DNA from: JANQQN01 sp964519665
GTDB lineage: Bacteria; Myxococcota; Kuafuiibacteriia; Kuafuiibacteriales; Kuafuiibacteriaceae
DNA: 64,000 nucleotides
NCBI GenBank assembly: GCA_964519665.1
Contig: CAZFIV010000021.1
Span: 1-64,000 of the forward strand
Direction: 5' to 3'
This document shows positions 24,851 to 34,228 of the stretch, piece after piece (within the stretch, counting starts at the first letter, position 1; every line of letters begins with the position of its first letter). Position numbers and translations under genes: made by a program. Below the pieces are notes generated by a model. The model was not told the DNA's origin and did not search any database. It saw only the letters and a program-made list of their open reading frames with translations.

Positions 24851-25127
24851 AACCAGGCGGCGCGGTCCCCGCGAGCCGTGTTCGGATGGTCGTTGGTGGA
24901 TGGACCATCGCGAGGCAGACATTCGGTCGCCGTACGATCGGAAATTTCGGACCTATGCCGAAGGGCCAGTGCACACGGAACCCGTTCGCGTTCACCGCAG
25001 GCCAAAAGCCGGTGTCATGGGCGCCCTTTCGCCGCGCCGGCGTCGCCCCAAAAAGAGGGTGGGGCCAGACCGCGTGGGAGGCGCCTGTAGGGACCGGATC
25101 CTGAAATCGTGCTAGTCGAAAGCAACG

Positions 25128-26228
25128 ATGGCTCGTACGAGGACTGCGCCGACCAAGGCGCGCAAGACCAGCTCGAAGAAGATTAGAGGGAAGAAGGCAA
25201 CGACGAAGAAGGCCGCCGCCGGACGCTCCACGAGTCCGTCGAGCGGCAAGAAGACGGCGACCAAGAAGAAGGCCGTCGGCAAGAAGACGGCGACCAAGAA
25301 GAAGGCCGTCGGCAAGAAGACGGCAGCGGCCAAAAAGGCGGGCAGCAAGAAGGTCGCCACCAAGAAGAAGGTCGCCACCAAGAAGAAGGTCGCGGCGAAA
25401 AGGACCTCCACCAAGAAGACGACGGGGCCCAGTCAAGGCCTCCGCAAAAAGACCATGACCAAGAAGAAAGCCGCCGGCAATAAGAAGGTGGCCGCCAAAA
25501 AGACGGCGGTCGGTCAAAAGAAGCCGGCGACGAAGAAGAAGGCGGCTACGCCGAAGCGGGCGACCAAATCCGTCGGGCGTGGCAAGGCCGCGGCGAAGAA
25601 GAAGAAGACGGCCCCCCGCAAGCGGAAGGCGACCGAACCGGCCCAGCTGACGTTCGACGAGAACACCGGATCCGGCGGGGCCCCAACCGGTGCCCCAACC
25701 GGCGCTGAATCGAAGCCGGTGACGACCAGCCCATCGTCCGGGATCTCGGTACCCGTGCAGCCGATGCCGGAAGTCGGCGACATGGCGCCCGACTTCACCC
25801 TGCCCGCGGACGACGGGAACGAGATGACCTTGTCCGAGCACCGGGGCAAAACGGTCATCTTGTACTTCTATCCGCGCGATGCGACGCCCGGGTGCACGAT
25901 TGAAGCGGTCAACTTCCGGGATATCCAAGACGAGCTCGATGCGCGGGGCGCGATCGTGATCGGCGTCAGCCGGGACTCCGTCGCGAGCCACGCGAAGTTC
26001 AAGGAAAAGCAGGAGCTCAACTTCTCGTTGCTGTCGGACGACCAGGGCGAAGTGATCGCCGCTTACGGCGCCTGGGGGCCGAAGGTGTACCGAGGCAAGC
26101 AGTTCGACGGTATCCTGCGCAGCACGGTGATCATCGACCCCGATGGACGTGTCGCCAAGGTCTACCCGAAGGTCTCCCCGAAGACCCATGCCGACGAGGT
26201 GCTCGCGGATCTGGAAGCCATGGAGTGA
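25128..26228 (+). CDS. Peroxiredoxin (BCP/AhpC-TSA) with histone-like Lys/Ala-rich N-terminal domain
   Basis: A 366-residue fusion. Residues 1-168 are about one third Lys with Ala, Thr and Val, built from repeats such as GKKTATKKKAV, like histone H1 tails and bacterial histone-like proteins, and should bind DNA non-specifically. A Gly/Pro/Thr linker follows (to about 210). Residues 212-366 are a BCP-type peroxiredoxin with peroxidatic C256 in DATPGCTIEA and conserved FRD. C256 is the only cysteine in the protein, and the resolving Cys common five residues later is Val, so it should work as a 1-Cys enzyme. The likely role is reducing peroxides at the nucleoid; this is inferred from the fusion. 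Confidence 0.9.
   Translation: MARTRTAPTKARKTSSKKIRGKKATTKKAAAGRSTSPSSGKKTATKKKAVGKKTATKKKAVGKKTAAAKKAGSKKVATKKKVATKKKVAAKRTSTKKTTGPSQGLRKKTMTKKKAAGNKKVAAKKTAVGQKKPATKKKAATPKRATKSVGRGKAAAKKKKTAPRKRKATEPAQLTFDENTGSGGAPTGAPTGAESKPVTTSPSSGISVPVQPMPEVGDMAPDFTLPADDGNEMTLSEHRGKTVILYFYPRDATPGCTIEAVNFRDIQDELDARGAIVIGVSRDSVASHAKFKEKQELNFSLLSDDQGEVIAAYGAWGPKVYRGKQFDGILRSTVIIDPDGRVAKVYPKVSPKTHADEVLADLEAME
25245..25310 (+). repeat. 33-base tandem repeat within the Lys-rich domain
   Basis: Two identical 33-base units (25245-25277 and 25278-25310) encode GKKTATKKKAV twice, and a diverged third unit follows. An AAGGTCGCCACCAAGAAG-type repeat comes a little later. In-frame tandem duplication explains how the basic tail grew. 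Confidence 0.75.
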
Positions 26229-26390
26229 ACGCGGTCGGGCGTATCCTCGAGCGGCCGACCTCGAATGGGGGTTCAACGGTGATAGCGGTCACCGAAAACC
26301 CCCATCCGAATCCCGGCCACGATGGCTCGTTTGTCACTTCGAATGGGCGCCGTGCTGGGCCGACAGCTCCGTGTCTGACACAAGTGGCGC

Positions 26391-26936
26391 ATGGAGATCA
26401 GGTTTACGCACACCCAGCGGATCCACGAACTTGCGACCGACGCGTTCTTGCGGATGCACCGTCGGGGTCGTCTGTATCTCGATGCTCGGCGCAACCAGGC
26501 GTGGTGGGCGTTCTCTTCGGCCGCGGTGGTCGGCGTGACCCTCTTGCTGATCGAGCCGATCCTCGGCCTGCTGGCGATCGGTAGCGGCGTCGTGTCGGCG
26601 GCCGGCCTTCTATGGTCCACCCGTCGGAGCCGGATTGTGGAAGAGCTCGTTGAAGGCGCGGAGGAAGTGCCGGACCGCCTTCGCTGGTTTCGCGCCACGA
26701 TCGAGCTGCGGGTCGAGGATGCTGGCCTACACCTACAGACGGATCAGGTGCAAGTCGCGCTTCCGTGGGCTGACGTCGAACAGGTGGTGGCCACGGACAA
26801 GGTCTTGGTGATCTACGGGGCGCCGGTAGGACCGGTGTGCGTAGATGCGGACCAGATGCCTGGGCATACGGGAATCGGGCCGCTTTGGCGAGCGGTCGAG
26901 CCGTATCTCGAGCCTCGACAAATGGAGCGCGGCTAA
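26391..26936 (+). CDS. YcxB-like membrane protein
   Basis: A 181-residue protein. A charged N-terminal stretch (1-35) precedes two adjacent membrane helices (about 40-58 and 60-76) joined by a short turn. A soluble C-terminal domain (about 90-175) carries the beta-rich pattern of YcxB-like proteins, including VALPWADVEQVVATDKVLVI. Function of the family is unknown. The 160 bases upstream hold no visible gene. It lies alone between the peroxiredoxin and the DUF3060-like gene, all rightward. Confidence 0.6.
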   Translation: MEIRFTHTQRIHELATDAFLRMHRRGRLYLDARRNQAWWAFSSAAVVGVTLLLIEPILGLLAIGSGVVSAAGLLWSTRRSRIVEELVEGAEEVPDRLRWFRATIELRVEDAGLHLQTDQVQVALPWADVEQVVATDKVLVIYGAPVGPVCVDADQMPGHTGIGPLWRAVEPYLEPRQMERG

Positions 26937-27026
26937 GCCAAACGGGCTGCATGCAGCGCTCCGGCTGCACCCGTCATATGCCAGCTGCGTTGTCGAAGCG
27001 TCCGAGCTCGCGCTACACCGCGAGTG

Positions 27027-27737
27027 ATGTTTAGAAACCTACTGATCGTTCTCGGGCCCATCTTGGGCATGATTTTGTTACTCACGTTAATGCTGCCCTA
27101 CAGCGGCGGCGACGACGATGATGGGGGGCGGCCGACCGTCTCCGTCGAATTCGGCGATGGCGAAGACTTCGAAGTTCCAGCGCCCCCGGAGGCCCCCGAG
27201 CCCCCCGAGCCTCCACCGGGACCGGATTCGATGACCCAAGAGATCGAGGGGGCCGCCCAAGAGATCAAGAGCGCTGCGCAAGAGATCCGCGAGGAGATCG
27301 CGCGGGAGCTCAAGCACGAGCTCCAACAGGAGTTCGGGCCGGAGCACGAACAGCACGACGGCGGTGAGGACGATGGCTCGAGCTGGCGAGCCGCGCTCGA
27401 CACCGGAAACGTCATCCTGATCGCGGGGAGCTCCCAGACGGCGAAGAGAATCTGTAAGGGCGATACGAAAGTGGCCGTTTTGGGTAACTCGAACGAGGTT
27501 ACGCTGGCGGGTGACTGTCAAGGGGTCGTGGTCACCGGCAACTCCAATCGAGTGACCGTCGATGTGTCGCGCAAGTTGGCCGTCATCGGAAACAGCAATG
27601 CCGTTTCGGTGGGGAGGGTCGGTCCGGTCTACTTCCGGGGCAACAGCAACTCGGTCCGTTATCGTGAAGCGCTGGAGGCCGACACACCCCAACTTGACGA
27701 ACAGGGCCGAGGCAATCGTCTGAAGCGCGAGGAGTAG
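27027..27737 (+). CDS. DUF3060-like exported protein with GNSN repeats
   Basis: A 236-residue protein. An uncleaved N-terminal helix (about 5-25) is followed by an acidic, Pro-rich segment (30-70) and an amphipathic heptad-like helix (EIEGAAQEIKSAAQEIREEI, continuing to about 105). Residues 140-215 form a beta domain with repeated GNSN motifs (VLGNSNEV, VTGNSNRV, VIGNSNAV, FRGNSNSV), the signature of DUF3060 and suggestive of a short parallel beta-roll. The protein would be anchored in the membrane with the repeat domain in the periplasm. An adjacent GTG at 27024 is an alternative start. Confidence 0.75.
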   Translation: MFRNLLIVLGPILGMILLLTLMLPYSGGDDDDGGRPTVSVEFGDGEDFEVPAPPEAPEPPEPPPGPDSMTQEIEGAAQEIKSAAQEIREEIARELKHELQQEFGPEHEQHDGGEDDGSSWRAALDTGNVILIAGSSQTAKRICKGDTKVAVLGNSNEVTLAGDCQGVVVTGNSNRVTVDVSRKLAVIGNSNAVSVGRVGPVYFRGNSNSVRYREALEADTPQLDEQGRGNRLKREE

Positions 27738-27849
27738 AGCACCACGCTCCCACTGCGCCTCGAAGGCCAGGTGCGCGGTCTGCTGCCGGTTCTTGCTGAC
27801 GCGTTGCGTCGTCGGCGCTGGATCAATCATGGTCCACGTATCCTTTTGC

Positions 27850-27878
27850 TTGACGCAGATTGTGATGAGGGCCATACG
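27850..27878 (+). promoter_or_regulatory. Possible promoter of the pyrophosphatase gene
   Basis: TTGACG (27850-27855) and CATACG (27873-27878) are 17 bases apart. The implied transcription start falls only a few bases before the ATG at 27889, which would fit the lack of a ribosome-binding site there. The -10 match is weak. Confidence 0.35.
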
Positions 27879-27888
27879 CGCGCGAATT

Positions 27889-30036
27889 ATGGACATTTGG
27901 GTCTACACCGTACCGGCCGCCGGTTTGTTGGCGTTGCTCTACGCGTTCCTTTCATCCCGCTGGATCAGCGGGCAGGAAGCGGGCACCGACCGAATGAGGG
28001 AAATCGCCGGCTACATTCAGGAAGGCGCGATGGCCTTCCTCGGACGCGAATACCGCGTGTTGGCGCTCTTCGTGGTCGCGGTGGCGATCCTGCTGAGCGT
28101 CGCGAACTACCAACAGGGCGACCCGCTGGTGTCGGTGCCGTTCGTTCTCGGCGCTTTGTGCTCCGGTCTGGCCGGCTTCATCGGCATGCGAGTGGCTACC
28201 CAGGCCAACGTTCGAACCACCGCGGCCGCGCGAGACGGCCTCGTCGCGTCGCTGACGATCGCTTTTCGCGGCGGCGCGGTCATGGGGATGTCGGTGGTGG
28301 GCCTGGCTCTGCTCGGGCTCGGCGGCCTGTTCATCGGCTTGAGCCAGGTGTACGGCGCCAGCAACTACAAAGACGTGATGGTCGTGCTCTCGGGCTTCTC
28401 GCTCGGCGCATCATCGATCGCGCTGTTCGCCCGCGTGGGGGGCGGCATCTATACCAAGGCGGCCGACGTGGGCGCCGACCTGGTGGGTAAGGTCGAGCAA
28501 GGTATTCCGGAAGACGACCCTCGGAACCCGGCCACCATCGCCGACAACGTGGGCGATAACGTCGGCGACGTGGCAGGCATGGGCGCCGACCTGTTCGAAT
28601 CGTACGTCGGCGCGATCATCGGGGCGATGGTCATCGCCGCTTCGGCCTCCGCGAACGCCGGAAACGGCGTCCTGTTACCGATCTATCTCGCGGCAGCCGG
28701 CATTGTGATTTCGATCATCGGGACTTTCTTTGTTCGGACCCGGGAGGGTGGCGACCCGCAGGCCGCCCTCAACATCGGCACGTTCGGGGCCGGCGCGGTG
28801 ATGCTCATCGCGACCTATGCCGTTGCCTACTTCGTGCTCGAGCAAGACCTCGTGTTCACCAGCACGGTCATCGAGCTCGTCGACGGTAAGCCGCAACAAA
28901 CGACGCTCACCGAGACCATCAGCTACCTCGACGTCTTCTTCGCGACGGTCGCCGGCCTCGTGGCCGGTATTCTGGTCGGCGTGGTGACCGAATACTACTG
29001 CGCCAAGCACAAGCCGCCCGTAAACCAGATCGTGAAAGACTCCGAAACCGGAGCGGCCACCAACATCATCTCGGGTATCGCAGTGGGCATGCAGTCCACG
29101 GCGATTCCGATTATCTTGATCGCGGTTGCGACCATCGTCGCCTACGGCGTGGCGGGCCTGTACGGCATCGCCATGGCCGCCCTCGGCATGCTTTCGACGA
29201 CCGGGATTCAGCTCGCGGTCGACGCTTACGGTCCGATCGCGGACAACGCGGGCGGTATCGCCGAGATGAGCGAGCTTCCGCCCGAGGTTCGCGAGCGAAC
29301 CGACACCCTGGATGCGGTCGGCAACACGACGGCCGCCATCGGAAAGGGCTTCGCGATCGCGTCGGCCGCCCTGACCGCCCTGGCGCTGTTCAGCGCTTTC
29401 AAGACCCAAGCCAATCTGACCACGATCGACGTATCGCGGCCCGATGTGATGGCCGGCGTATTCCTGGGGGCGATGTTGCCCTTCCTGTTCAGCTCGTTCG
29501 CCATGCGAGCCGTCGGTTCGGCCGCCAACGATATGATCGTCGAGGTCCGCCGCCAGTTCCGAGAGATTCCGGGGCTGATGGAAGGTACGGCGAAGGCTGA
29601 ATACGCCAAGTGCGTCGACATCTCGACCGCCGCCGCCCTCCGCCAAATGATGGTGCCCGGCCTCCTGGCGGTCTTCGCGCCGGTGTTGATCGGGGTTCTG
29701 CTCGGCGCTCAGGCGCTCGCGGGCCTTCTCGCTGGCGTGACCGTGTCCGGCGTCAGCCTCGCGATCTTCATGTCGAACGCCGGCGGTGCGTGGGACAACG
29801 CAAAGAAGCAGGTCGAAGGCGAGCCCCGCGACCCCGAGAAGAACACCGGCAAGGGCTCCGAGAAGCACAAGGCGGCCGTCAACGGCGATACCGTCGGTGA
29901 CCCCTTCAAGGATACAGCCGGTCCTTCGCTCAATATCCTGGTCAAGCTGATGAGCGTCGTCGCGCTCGTTCTGGCCCCACTGTTCGTCCTGTTGCCGAAA
30001 GGTGGACTGCTCGAGTTTTTCGGCTTTCTGAACTAG
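27889..30036 (+). CDS. hppA: Membrane-bound ion-pumping pyrophosphatase
   Basis: A 715-residue, roughly 16-helix integral pump that couples PPi hydrolysis to ion export. Substrate-binding motifs are intact: DVGADLVGKVE, DNVGDNVGDVAGMGADLFESY and the C-terminal NAGGAWDNAKK. Ala in GNTTAAIGKG marks the K+-dependent type (K+-independent enzymes have Lys there). The Glu in DLFESY is at the position seen in Na+-pumping enzymes rather than in plant-type H+ pumps, so Na+ or mixed Na+/H+ transport is possible. The start was set at the first Met leading straight into helix 1; no ribosome site is visible, and an upstream in-frame ATG lies at 27865. Confidence 0.95.
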   Translation: MDIWVYTVPAAGLLALLYAFLSSRWISGQEAGTDRMREIAGYIQEGAMAFLGREYRVLALFVVAVAILLSVANYQQGDPLVSVPFVLGALCSGLAGFIGMRVATQANVRTTAAARDGLVASLTIAFRGGAVMGMSVVGLALLGLGGLFIGLSQVYGASNYKDVMVVLSGFSLGASSIALFARVGGGIYTKAADVGADLVGKVEQGIPEDDPRNPATIADNVGDNVGDVAGMGADLFESYVGAIIGAMVIAASASANAGNGVLLPIYLAAAGIVISIIGTFFVRTREGGDPQAALNIGTFGAGAVMLIATYAVAYFVLEQDLVFTSTVIELVDGKPQQTTLTETISYLDVFFATVAGLVAGILVGVVTEYYCAKHKPPVNQIVKDSETGAATNIISGIAVGMQSTAIPIILIAVATIVAYGVAGLYGIAMAALGMLSTTGIQLAVDAYGPIADNAGGIAEMSELPPEVRERTDTLDAVGNTTAAIGKGFAIASAALTALALFSAFKTQANLTTIDVSRPDVMAGVFLGAMLPFLFSSFAMRAVGSAANDMIVEVRRQFREIPGLMEGTAKAEYAKCVDISTAAALRQMMVPGLLAVFAPVLIGVLLGAQALAGLLAGVTVSGVSLAIFMSNAGGAWDNAKKQVEGEPRDPEKNTGKGSEKHKAAVNGDTVGDPFKDTAGPSLNILVKLMSVVALVLAPLFVLLPKGGLLEFFGFLN

Positions 30037-30099
30037 CAACCCGGCGTTCTGATTCTCCCCCTTGCAACGACGGCGTAGCCAAGCATATGAAAAGCGGTC

Positions 30100-30576
30100 A
30101 TGTCGGATCGTGAACCGATGACGCAGCGGGGCTACGCTTCCCTCAAAGAGGAGCTCAAACGCCTCAAGACCGTGGACCGTCCCAATATCTCGGCGGCCAT
30201 CGAAGAAGCGCGCGCCCATGGCGACCTGAGCGAAAACGCGGAGTACCACGCGGCCAAAGAGAAGCAGGGCTTCATCGAGGGCCGGATCAAGGAAGTCGAA
30301 AGCAAGCTTGCCCTCGCCCAGGTCATCCAGCCGGAGACCCTTTCGGGCGACAAGGTGGTCTTCGGGGCCACGGTGACCGTGCTCGACCTCGAAGATGACT
30401 CCGAATCCACCTTTCAAGTGGTCGGGACGGACGAAGCCGACGTGAAGAAAGGCCGCATCTCACACACGTCGCCGAGGGCACGAGCGATGATCGGCAAGCA
30501 CACCGGCGACACGTTCACGGTGCGCCTGCCGAAGGGCCAAAAAGAGTTCGAAATCACCAAGGTCGAGTTCGTCTGA
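30100..30576 (+). CDS. greA: Transcription elongation factor GreA
   Basis: A 158-residue factor that stimulates cleavage of backtracked RNA in stalled RNA polymerase. The N-terminal coiled coil begins PMTQRGYASLKEELKRLK. The tip keeps the acidic pair in HGDLSENAEYHAAKEKQ, and the C-terminal FKBP-like domain ends RLPKGQKEFEITKVEF. Length is normal. It follows the pyrophosphatase by 63 bases and precedes recG by 27 bases on the same strand. Confidence 0.97.
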   Translation: MSDREPMTQRGYASLKEELKRLKTVDRPNISAAIEEARAHGDLSENAEYHAAKEKQGFIEGRIKEVESKLALAQVIQPETLSGDKVVFGATVTVLDLEDDSESTFQVVGTDEADVKKGRISHTSPRARAMIGKHTGDTFTVRLPKGQKEFEITKVEFV

Positions 30577-30603
30577 GGCTCTAGATTGGACTGACCGCCA
30601 TCG

Positions 30604-33198
30604 ATGGCTCCGCCGACGGACTCCGACGCTTCTGGATCGAAGCTCGAACCGCTTCTCAATCCGCTCCGGTTCGCCGCTCGCCGCGACTGGGCGAATCTCA
30701 GCACTCTTCGCGACCTCGAGCGGACGCTGCGCCGGGCAGTAGCGACGGTGCGGGCCGATCCGGCCATCTCGACGACGTTCGCGGCCCAGCTGGATGGGAT
30801 CGAAAAGCAGTTGGACGGGCTCGACGCGGCGCCCTTATCGGAACGTCGGCGCCGGGTCGAGGCGATGCTGCGAGCGCTCGAAGAGCGCCCGGCGTCCCCG
30901 CGGTCGGCGTCCCCGCGGTCGACGTCCCTCAAGTCCAGGGCGTCCCGGAGTCGGTCCAGGGGAGAAGATGAGGGCCTCTTCCGCCCGCCGCAGGGCGGTG
31001 AGGGGGTGGACACGGGTGGTTCGAGGGTGTCCGCGAGCGCGCTGATCTCGGCGGCGCCCAAAGCCCGAGTCCGAGCCACGACTCGGCGGCGGATTCCGAT
31101 GGCCGACGCGGAACCGGGGTCACCGCTTACGGAGATCGTCGGGGTGGGGCCGAAGACCGCAGAACGGTTTCTCGCCAAAGGCATCGAAACCGCACAAGAT
31201 CTGATGTTCTTCGTCCCTCGGCAATACGAGGACCGCTCTCGCTTCTCATCGATCGCCGACCTGACGCCGGGTACGCAGGCGAGCGTCCGGGCCGAGGTCA
31301 TGGTGGGTCGAGTCCGGCCCACCGGGCGGGGCAAGCGAGTTCTCGAGCTCTCGGTGTCCGACGGGACGGGCGTCGTGAGCTGCCGGTTCTTCCGATTCCC
31401 CAGCCGAATGGAGGCCCGATATCCGCGCGGCACGAGGGTGGTGGTGTCGGGGCCGGTGACCGCGTGGGGGGCGCAAAAACAGATGGTGCACCCCGAGCTC
31501 GAGCTGGACGAGGGCGGTGACCGAGAGCCGCAAGGTATCCTGCCGGTCTACGGCGACGTCGACGGAGTCCCGACCAGGACCGTCCGACGCGTCGTGCAGG
31601 GCGTCGCCCGCGCGTGCGGGCATCGGATCGAAGACATCCTGCCTGATTGGATGCTCCACGCGTTTCAGCTGCCGAGCCTGTCGAACGCGGTGCTGAACGT
31701 TCATCTACCGGACGTCCAACAAGGCCGGGAACGGATCCCGGGGCGCTCCGACATCGAAGCGATGCGGGCCCGCCTGGTCTTCGATGAGCTGCTGCTTCTT
31801 CAGCTTGCCCTTCACCGCACGCGAGAGCAGCGAGAGGAAGAACCGGGGCTCGCTCATGACATCTTGGAATCGGCCACCGAGCTGGCCACCCGGTGGCTAC
31901 CGTTTTCGCTGACCAGAGCTCAGGAGCGCTCGCTGACCGAGATTCTGGGCGAGATGCGGGTGCCGCGCCCGATGAATCGGCTCCTGCAAGGGGACGTCGG
32001 TTCGGGCAAGACGGCGGTCGCGTTGTTGGCGGCCGCAGCCGCCTGTAAGGCCGGGCGGCAGGCCGCTCTGTTGGCTCCGACCGAGATCCTCGCGGACCAG
32101 CACTTCGCGAGCGCGAACCAGGTGTTGGCGGCGCGCGGGCTGGTGGTGGCTCGGTTGACCGGCTCGGCGACTCCGAAGGAACGGAGGCAGCTTCTTCGAA
32201 CGCTCGCCGACGGTCGAGTCGATGTCATCGTCGGAACTCACGCGCTCCTGGAGCCCGACGTCAGGTTTCAAGACCTCGGGCTGGCGGTGGTCGACGAGCA
32301 GCACCGTTTCGGCGTCCATCAACGCGCGTCGCTCCGCGAAAAACGCAGCGAGGCGATGCCTGACCTCCTCTTGATGACCGCGACTCCGATTCCCAGGACG
32401 CTCGCCTTGACCGCGTACGGCGACCTTCGCGTGTCGGTGATCGACGAGCGTCCGCCCGGACGGTTACCCACGCGGACGCAAGTGTTTCGGGCGTCCGAGA
32501 CCAATCGGGCGCTCGACGAGGTGGGGGCCGCCCTCGCCGAGGGCCGGCAAGCCTATATCGTGTATCCCTTGGTCGAAGCTTCCGAGAAGCTGGATCTCAC
32601 CGCGGCCACCGATGCCGCCGTCGAGTTGGCGGATCGGTTCGCTCCCTACGAAGTGGGGCTATTGCACGGTCGGATGCGATCCGACGAAAAGGCCGCGGTG
32701 ATGAACGGGTTCAAATCCCGAGCGATCGACGTGCTGGTGTCGACGACGGTGATCGAGGTTGGGGTCGACGTCCCGAACGCAACCGTCATGCTGGTCATGC
32801 ACGCAGACCGATTCGGGCTCAGTCAGTTGCATCAGCTCCGGGGCCGGGTCGGTCGAGGGCTGCATCCAGGCACCTGCTTGCTGGTGGCTGGGGATGCTTC
32901 TCGCGATGGGTGGGCCCGGCTTGAGGTCTTGGCAAAGACCTCCGATGGCTTCGAGGTCGCCGAGCACGATCTCGCGCTCAGAGGGCCCGGGGAGTTGCTC
33001 GGTACTCGGCAATCGGGGTTGCCCGACTTGGTGGTGACCGACCTGGCCCGTGATGGCCGAACCGTCGAGGCGGCCAAGCGAGCCTGTGACCAGCTGCTGG
33101 CCCGCGACGCCGCCTTGGCGGAGCCGGAACACGCTCGGCTCAAGGAAGAGCTCGAGCGTCGGTACGGGGCGAGGGTGCGGCTGACGGCGGCGGGGTAG
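30604..33198 (+). CDS. recG: ATP-dependent DNA helicase RecG
   Basis: An 864-residue helicase that remodels stalled replication forks and Holliday junctions. The wedge/OB domain starts at PLTEIVGVGPKTAERFLAKG (about residue 176) and includes FVPRQYEDRS. Helicase motifs follow: Walker A GDVGSGKT (about 463-470), DEQH box (about 563), TATPIPRT, and the C-terminal RGRVGRG and GTRQSG motifs. About 170 residues precede the conserved part, an extension with Arg/Ser-rich low-complexity repeats (RSASPRSTS). The 3' end overlaps the convergent PilZ gene by 59 bases. Confidence 0.96.
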   Translation: MAPPTDSDASGSKLEPLLNPLRFAARRDWANLSTLRDLERTLRRAVATVRADPAISTTFAAQLDGIEKQLDGLDAAPLSERRRRVEAMLRALEERPASPRSASPRSTSLKSRASRSRSRGEDEGLFRPPQGGEGVDTGGSRVSASALISAAPKARVRATTRRRIPMADAEPGSPLTEIVGVGPKTAERFLAKGIETAQDLMFFVPRQYEDRSRFSSIADLTPGTQASVRAEVMVGRVRPTGRGKRVLELSVSDGTGVVSCRFFRFPSRMEARYPRGTRVVVSGPVTAWGAQKQMVHPELELDEGGDREPQGILPVYGDVDGVPTRTVRRVVQGVARACGHRIEDILPDWMLHAFQLPSLSNAVLNVHLPDVQQGRERIPGRSDIEAMRARLVFDELLLLQLALHRTREQREEEPGLAHDILESATELATRWLPFSLTRAQERSLTEILGEMRVPRPMNRLLQGDVGSGKTAVALLAAAAACKAGRQAALLAPTEILADQHFASANQVLAARGLVVARLTGSATPKERRQLLRTLADGRVDVIVGTHALLEPDVRFQDLGLAVVDEQHRFGVHQRASLREKRSEAMPDLLLMTATPIPRTLALTAYGDLRVSVIDERPPGRLPTRTQVFRASETNRALDEVGAALAEGRQAYIVYPLVEASEKLDLTAATDAAVELADRFAPYEVGLLHGRMRSDEKAAVMNGFKSRAIDVLVSTTVIEVGVDVPNATVMLVMHADRFGLSQLHQLRGRVGRGLHPGTCLLVAGDASRDGWARLEVLAKTSDGFEVAEHDLALRGPGELLGTRQSGLPDLVVTDLARDGRTVEAAKRACDQLLARDAALAEPEHARLKEELERRYGARVRLTAAG

Positions 33199-34228
33199 CG
33201 CTGTGTCCCATGAACAGCGCGACCGACACCAAGGCCGAAGTGAGAAGAATCGCGACCACGGCGAGTCGGACGTAGCGACCCCCGTCCGATAGCCCGTCGT
33301 CGTTCTTCGGGGTGGCCCGCCCGGCCTGGTAAAACAACAGGATTTTGCCGATCTGGCTCAAGTACGGCGTCGCATCGAAGTCGGATACCGGCCATAGCTG
33401 AAGCTCGCGGTAGCGCTCGAGGGCGAACTGAAGACGGCGCTTTTCGAGGCATCGCTGGATGAATTGCTGGTGGGTGCCGTCGTCGTCGAGGGCCTCTTCA
33501 ACCGAGCGCCAGTGTCGTCCGAGTTCGCGCAGGATCGCGTCGTCGGCTTCGTGTTGACGGACCTCCTTCGCAGTCATCTTGCGAATGCTGACCGTGGGCG
33601 GCTGATCGGAAGGCTTTCGACACAGGTCGATGAACGAGGCCCGAAACCGCCAGTTCGCGTCGTCGGTGCTCAAGTGGATCGCCATACCTTCGGGGGTAGT
33701 TCGAATGACCTTGCCCGAAAAAGACATCGTCATGTCGGACGCGATGATCCACTCGACCCGCACCGCGGAGCGAAACGGCAGGGGGGACTGACACCGAACG
33801 AAGAGCCCGGTGACCGACGCGTTGGTCATGCGGCCCATGCTCGGCTTCGAGTCCTCGCCGAGGATTCTTACTCTGATGAAGTTGTTCGCGAGTCGAAAAC
33901 GTCCGAAGCCAAGACGGCCCTCTCCCAACTCCGCATCGGTCGATGCCTGGGCCTGCCCGAGATCCCCGGTACCCGTCGCGTCGTCGGCGAAGACCGGACA
34001 ATCCTCGGTCGGATCCCCCGGCAGAATGTCCGACGACCGAACGACGTCGCCGGTCAGAAGAACGTCCGCCGTGAATGACGGGTGATAGGGGTCGATGACC
34101 AACTTGCCGGCCGAGCCACGAGCCGGAGATCCCCCGGTCTGGCCGGCGGCTGAAGACTCGGGGTCCGCGGGCGGTTCGGTTCCCGAAGCACGGGCGAGAG
34201 CGGGGCAAACGAATGGCTCTGGGCTCAT
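33140..34228 (-). CDS. PilZ-domain protein with C-terminal membrane helix
   Basis: A 362-residue protein. A disordered N terminus (1-95) leads into a PilZ-like beta-barrel (about 100-185) with the NASVTGLFV motif, matching the (D/N)xSxxG half of the c-di-GMP site. The matching RxxxR half is not clear, so nucleotide binding is uncertain. A helical region (about 205-290) and one transmembrane helix near the C terminus (VRLAVVAILLTSALVSVALFM) follow, then a short Pro/Ala tail. PilZ proteins often control type IV pili, and this gene faces the minor-pilin operon across about 110 bases. ATG at 34228 is preferred to GTG at 34231. Confidence 0.75.
   Translation of the reverse strand: MSPEPFVCPALARASGTEPPADPESSAAGQTGGSPARGSAGKLVIDPYHPSFTADVLLTGDVVRSSDILPGDPTEDCPVFADDATGTGDLGQAQASTDAELGEGRLGFGRFRLANNFIRVRILGEDSKPSMGRMTNASVTGLFVRCQSPLPFRSAVRVEWIIASDMTMSFSGKVIRTTPEGMAIHLSTDDANWRFRASFIDLCRKPSDQPPTVSIRKMTAKEVRQHEADDAILRELGRHWRSVEEALDDDGTHQQFIQRCLEKRRLQFALERYRELQLWPVSDFDATPYLSQIGKILLFYQAGRATPKNDDGLSDGGRYVRLAVVAILLTSALVSVALFMGHSATPPPSAAPSPRTDARALP

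Noticed and set aside
24851..25127. Small frames of 60-120 codons between the barrel and peroxiredoxin genes
   Set aside because: Three overlapping frames are equally open, none has a ribosome site or domain-like pattern, and the region is better read as a promoter region.
25112..25414. Hydrophobic minus-strand frame resembling a membrane protein (repeats of FFLVATFFLV)
   Set aside because: It is simply the complement of Lys codons in the peroxiredoxin tail (AAG read as CTT), so the hydrophobicity is an artefact.
25245..25420. Tandem DNA repeat as a possible mobile or CRISPR repeat
   Set aside because: The repeats are in frame and encode the Lys-rich tail of the peroxiredoxin; they are coding duplications.
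28675..30417. 580-codon minus-strand frame
   Set aside because: Antisense to the pyrophosphatase and greA, both unmistakable; composition is His/Arg/Gly-rich noise.
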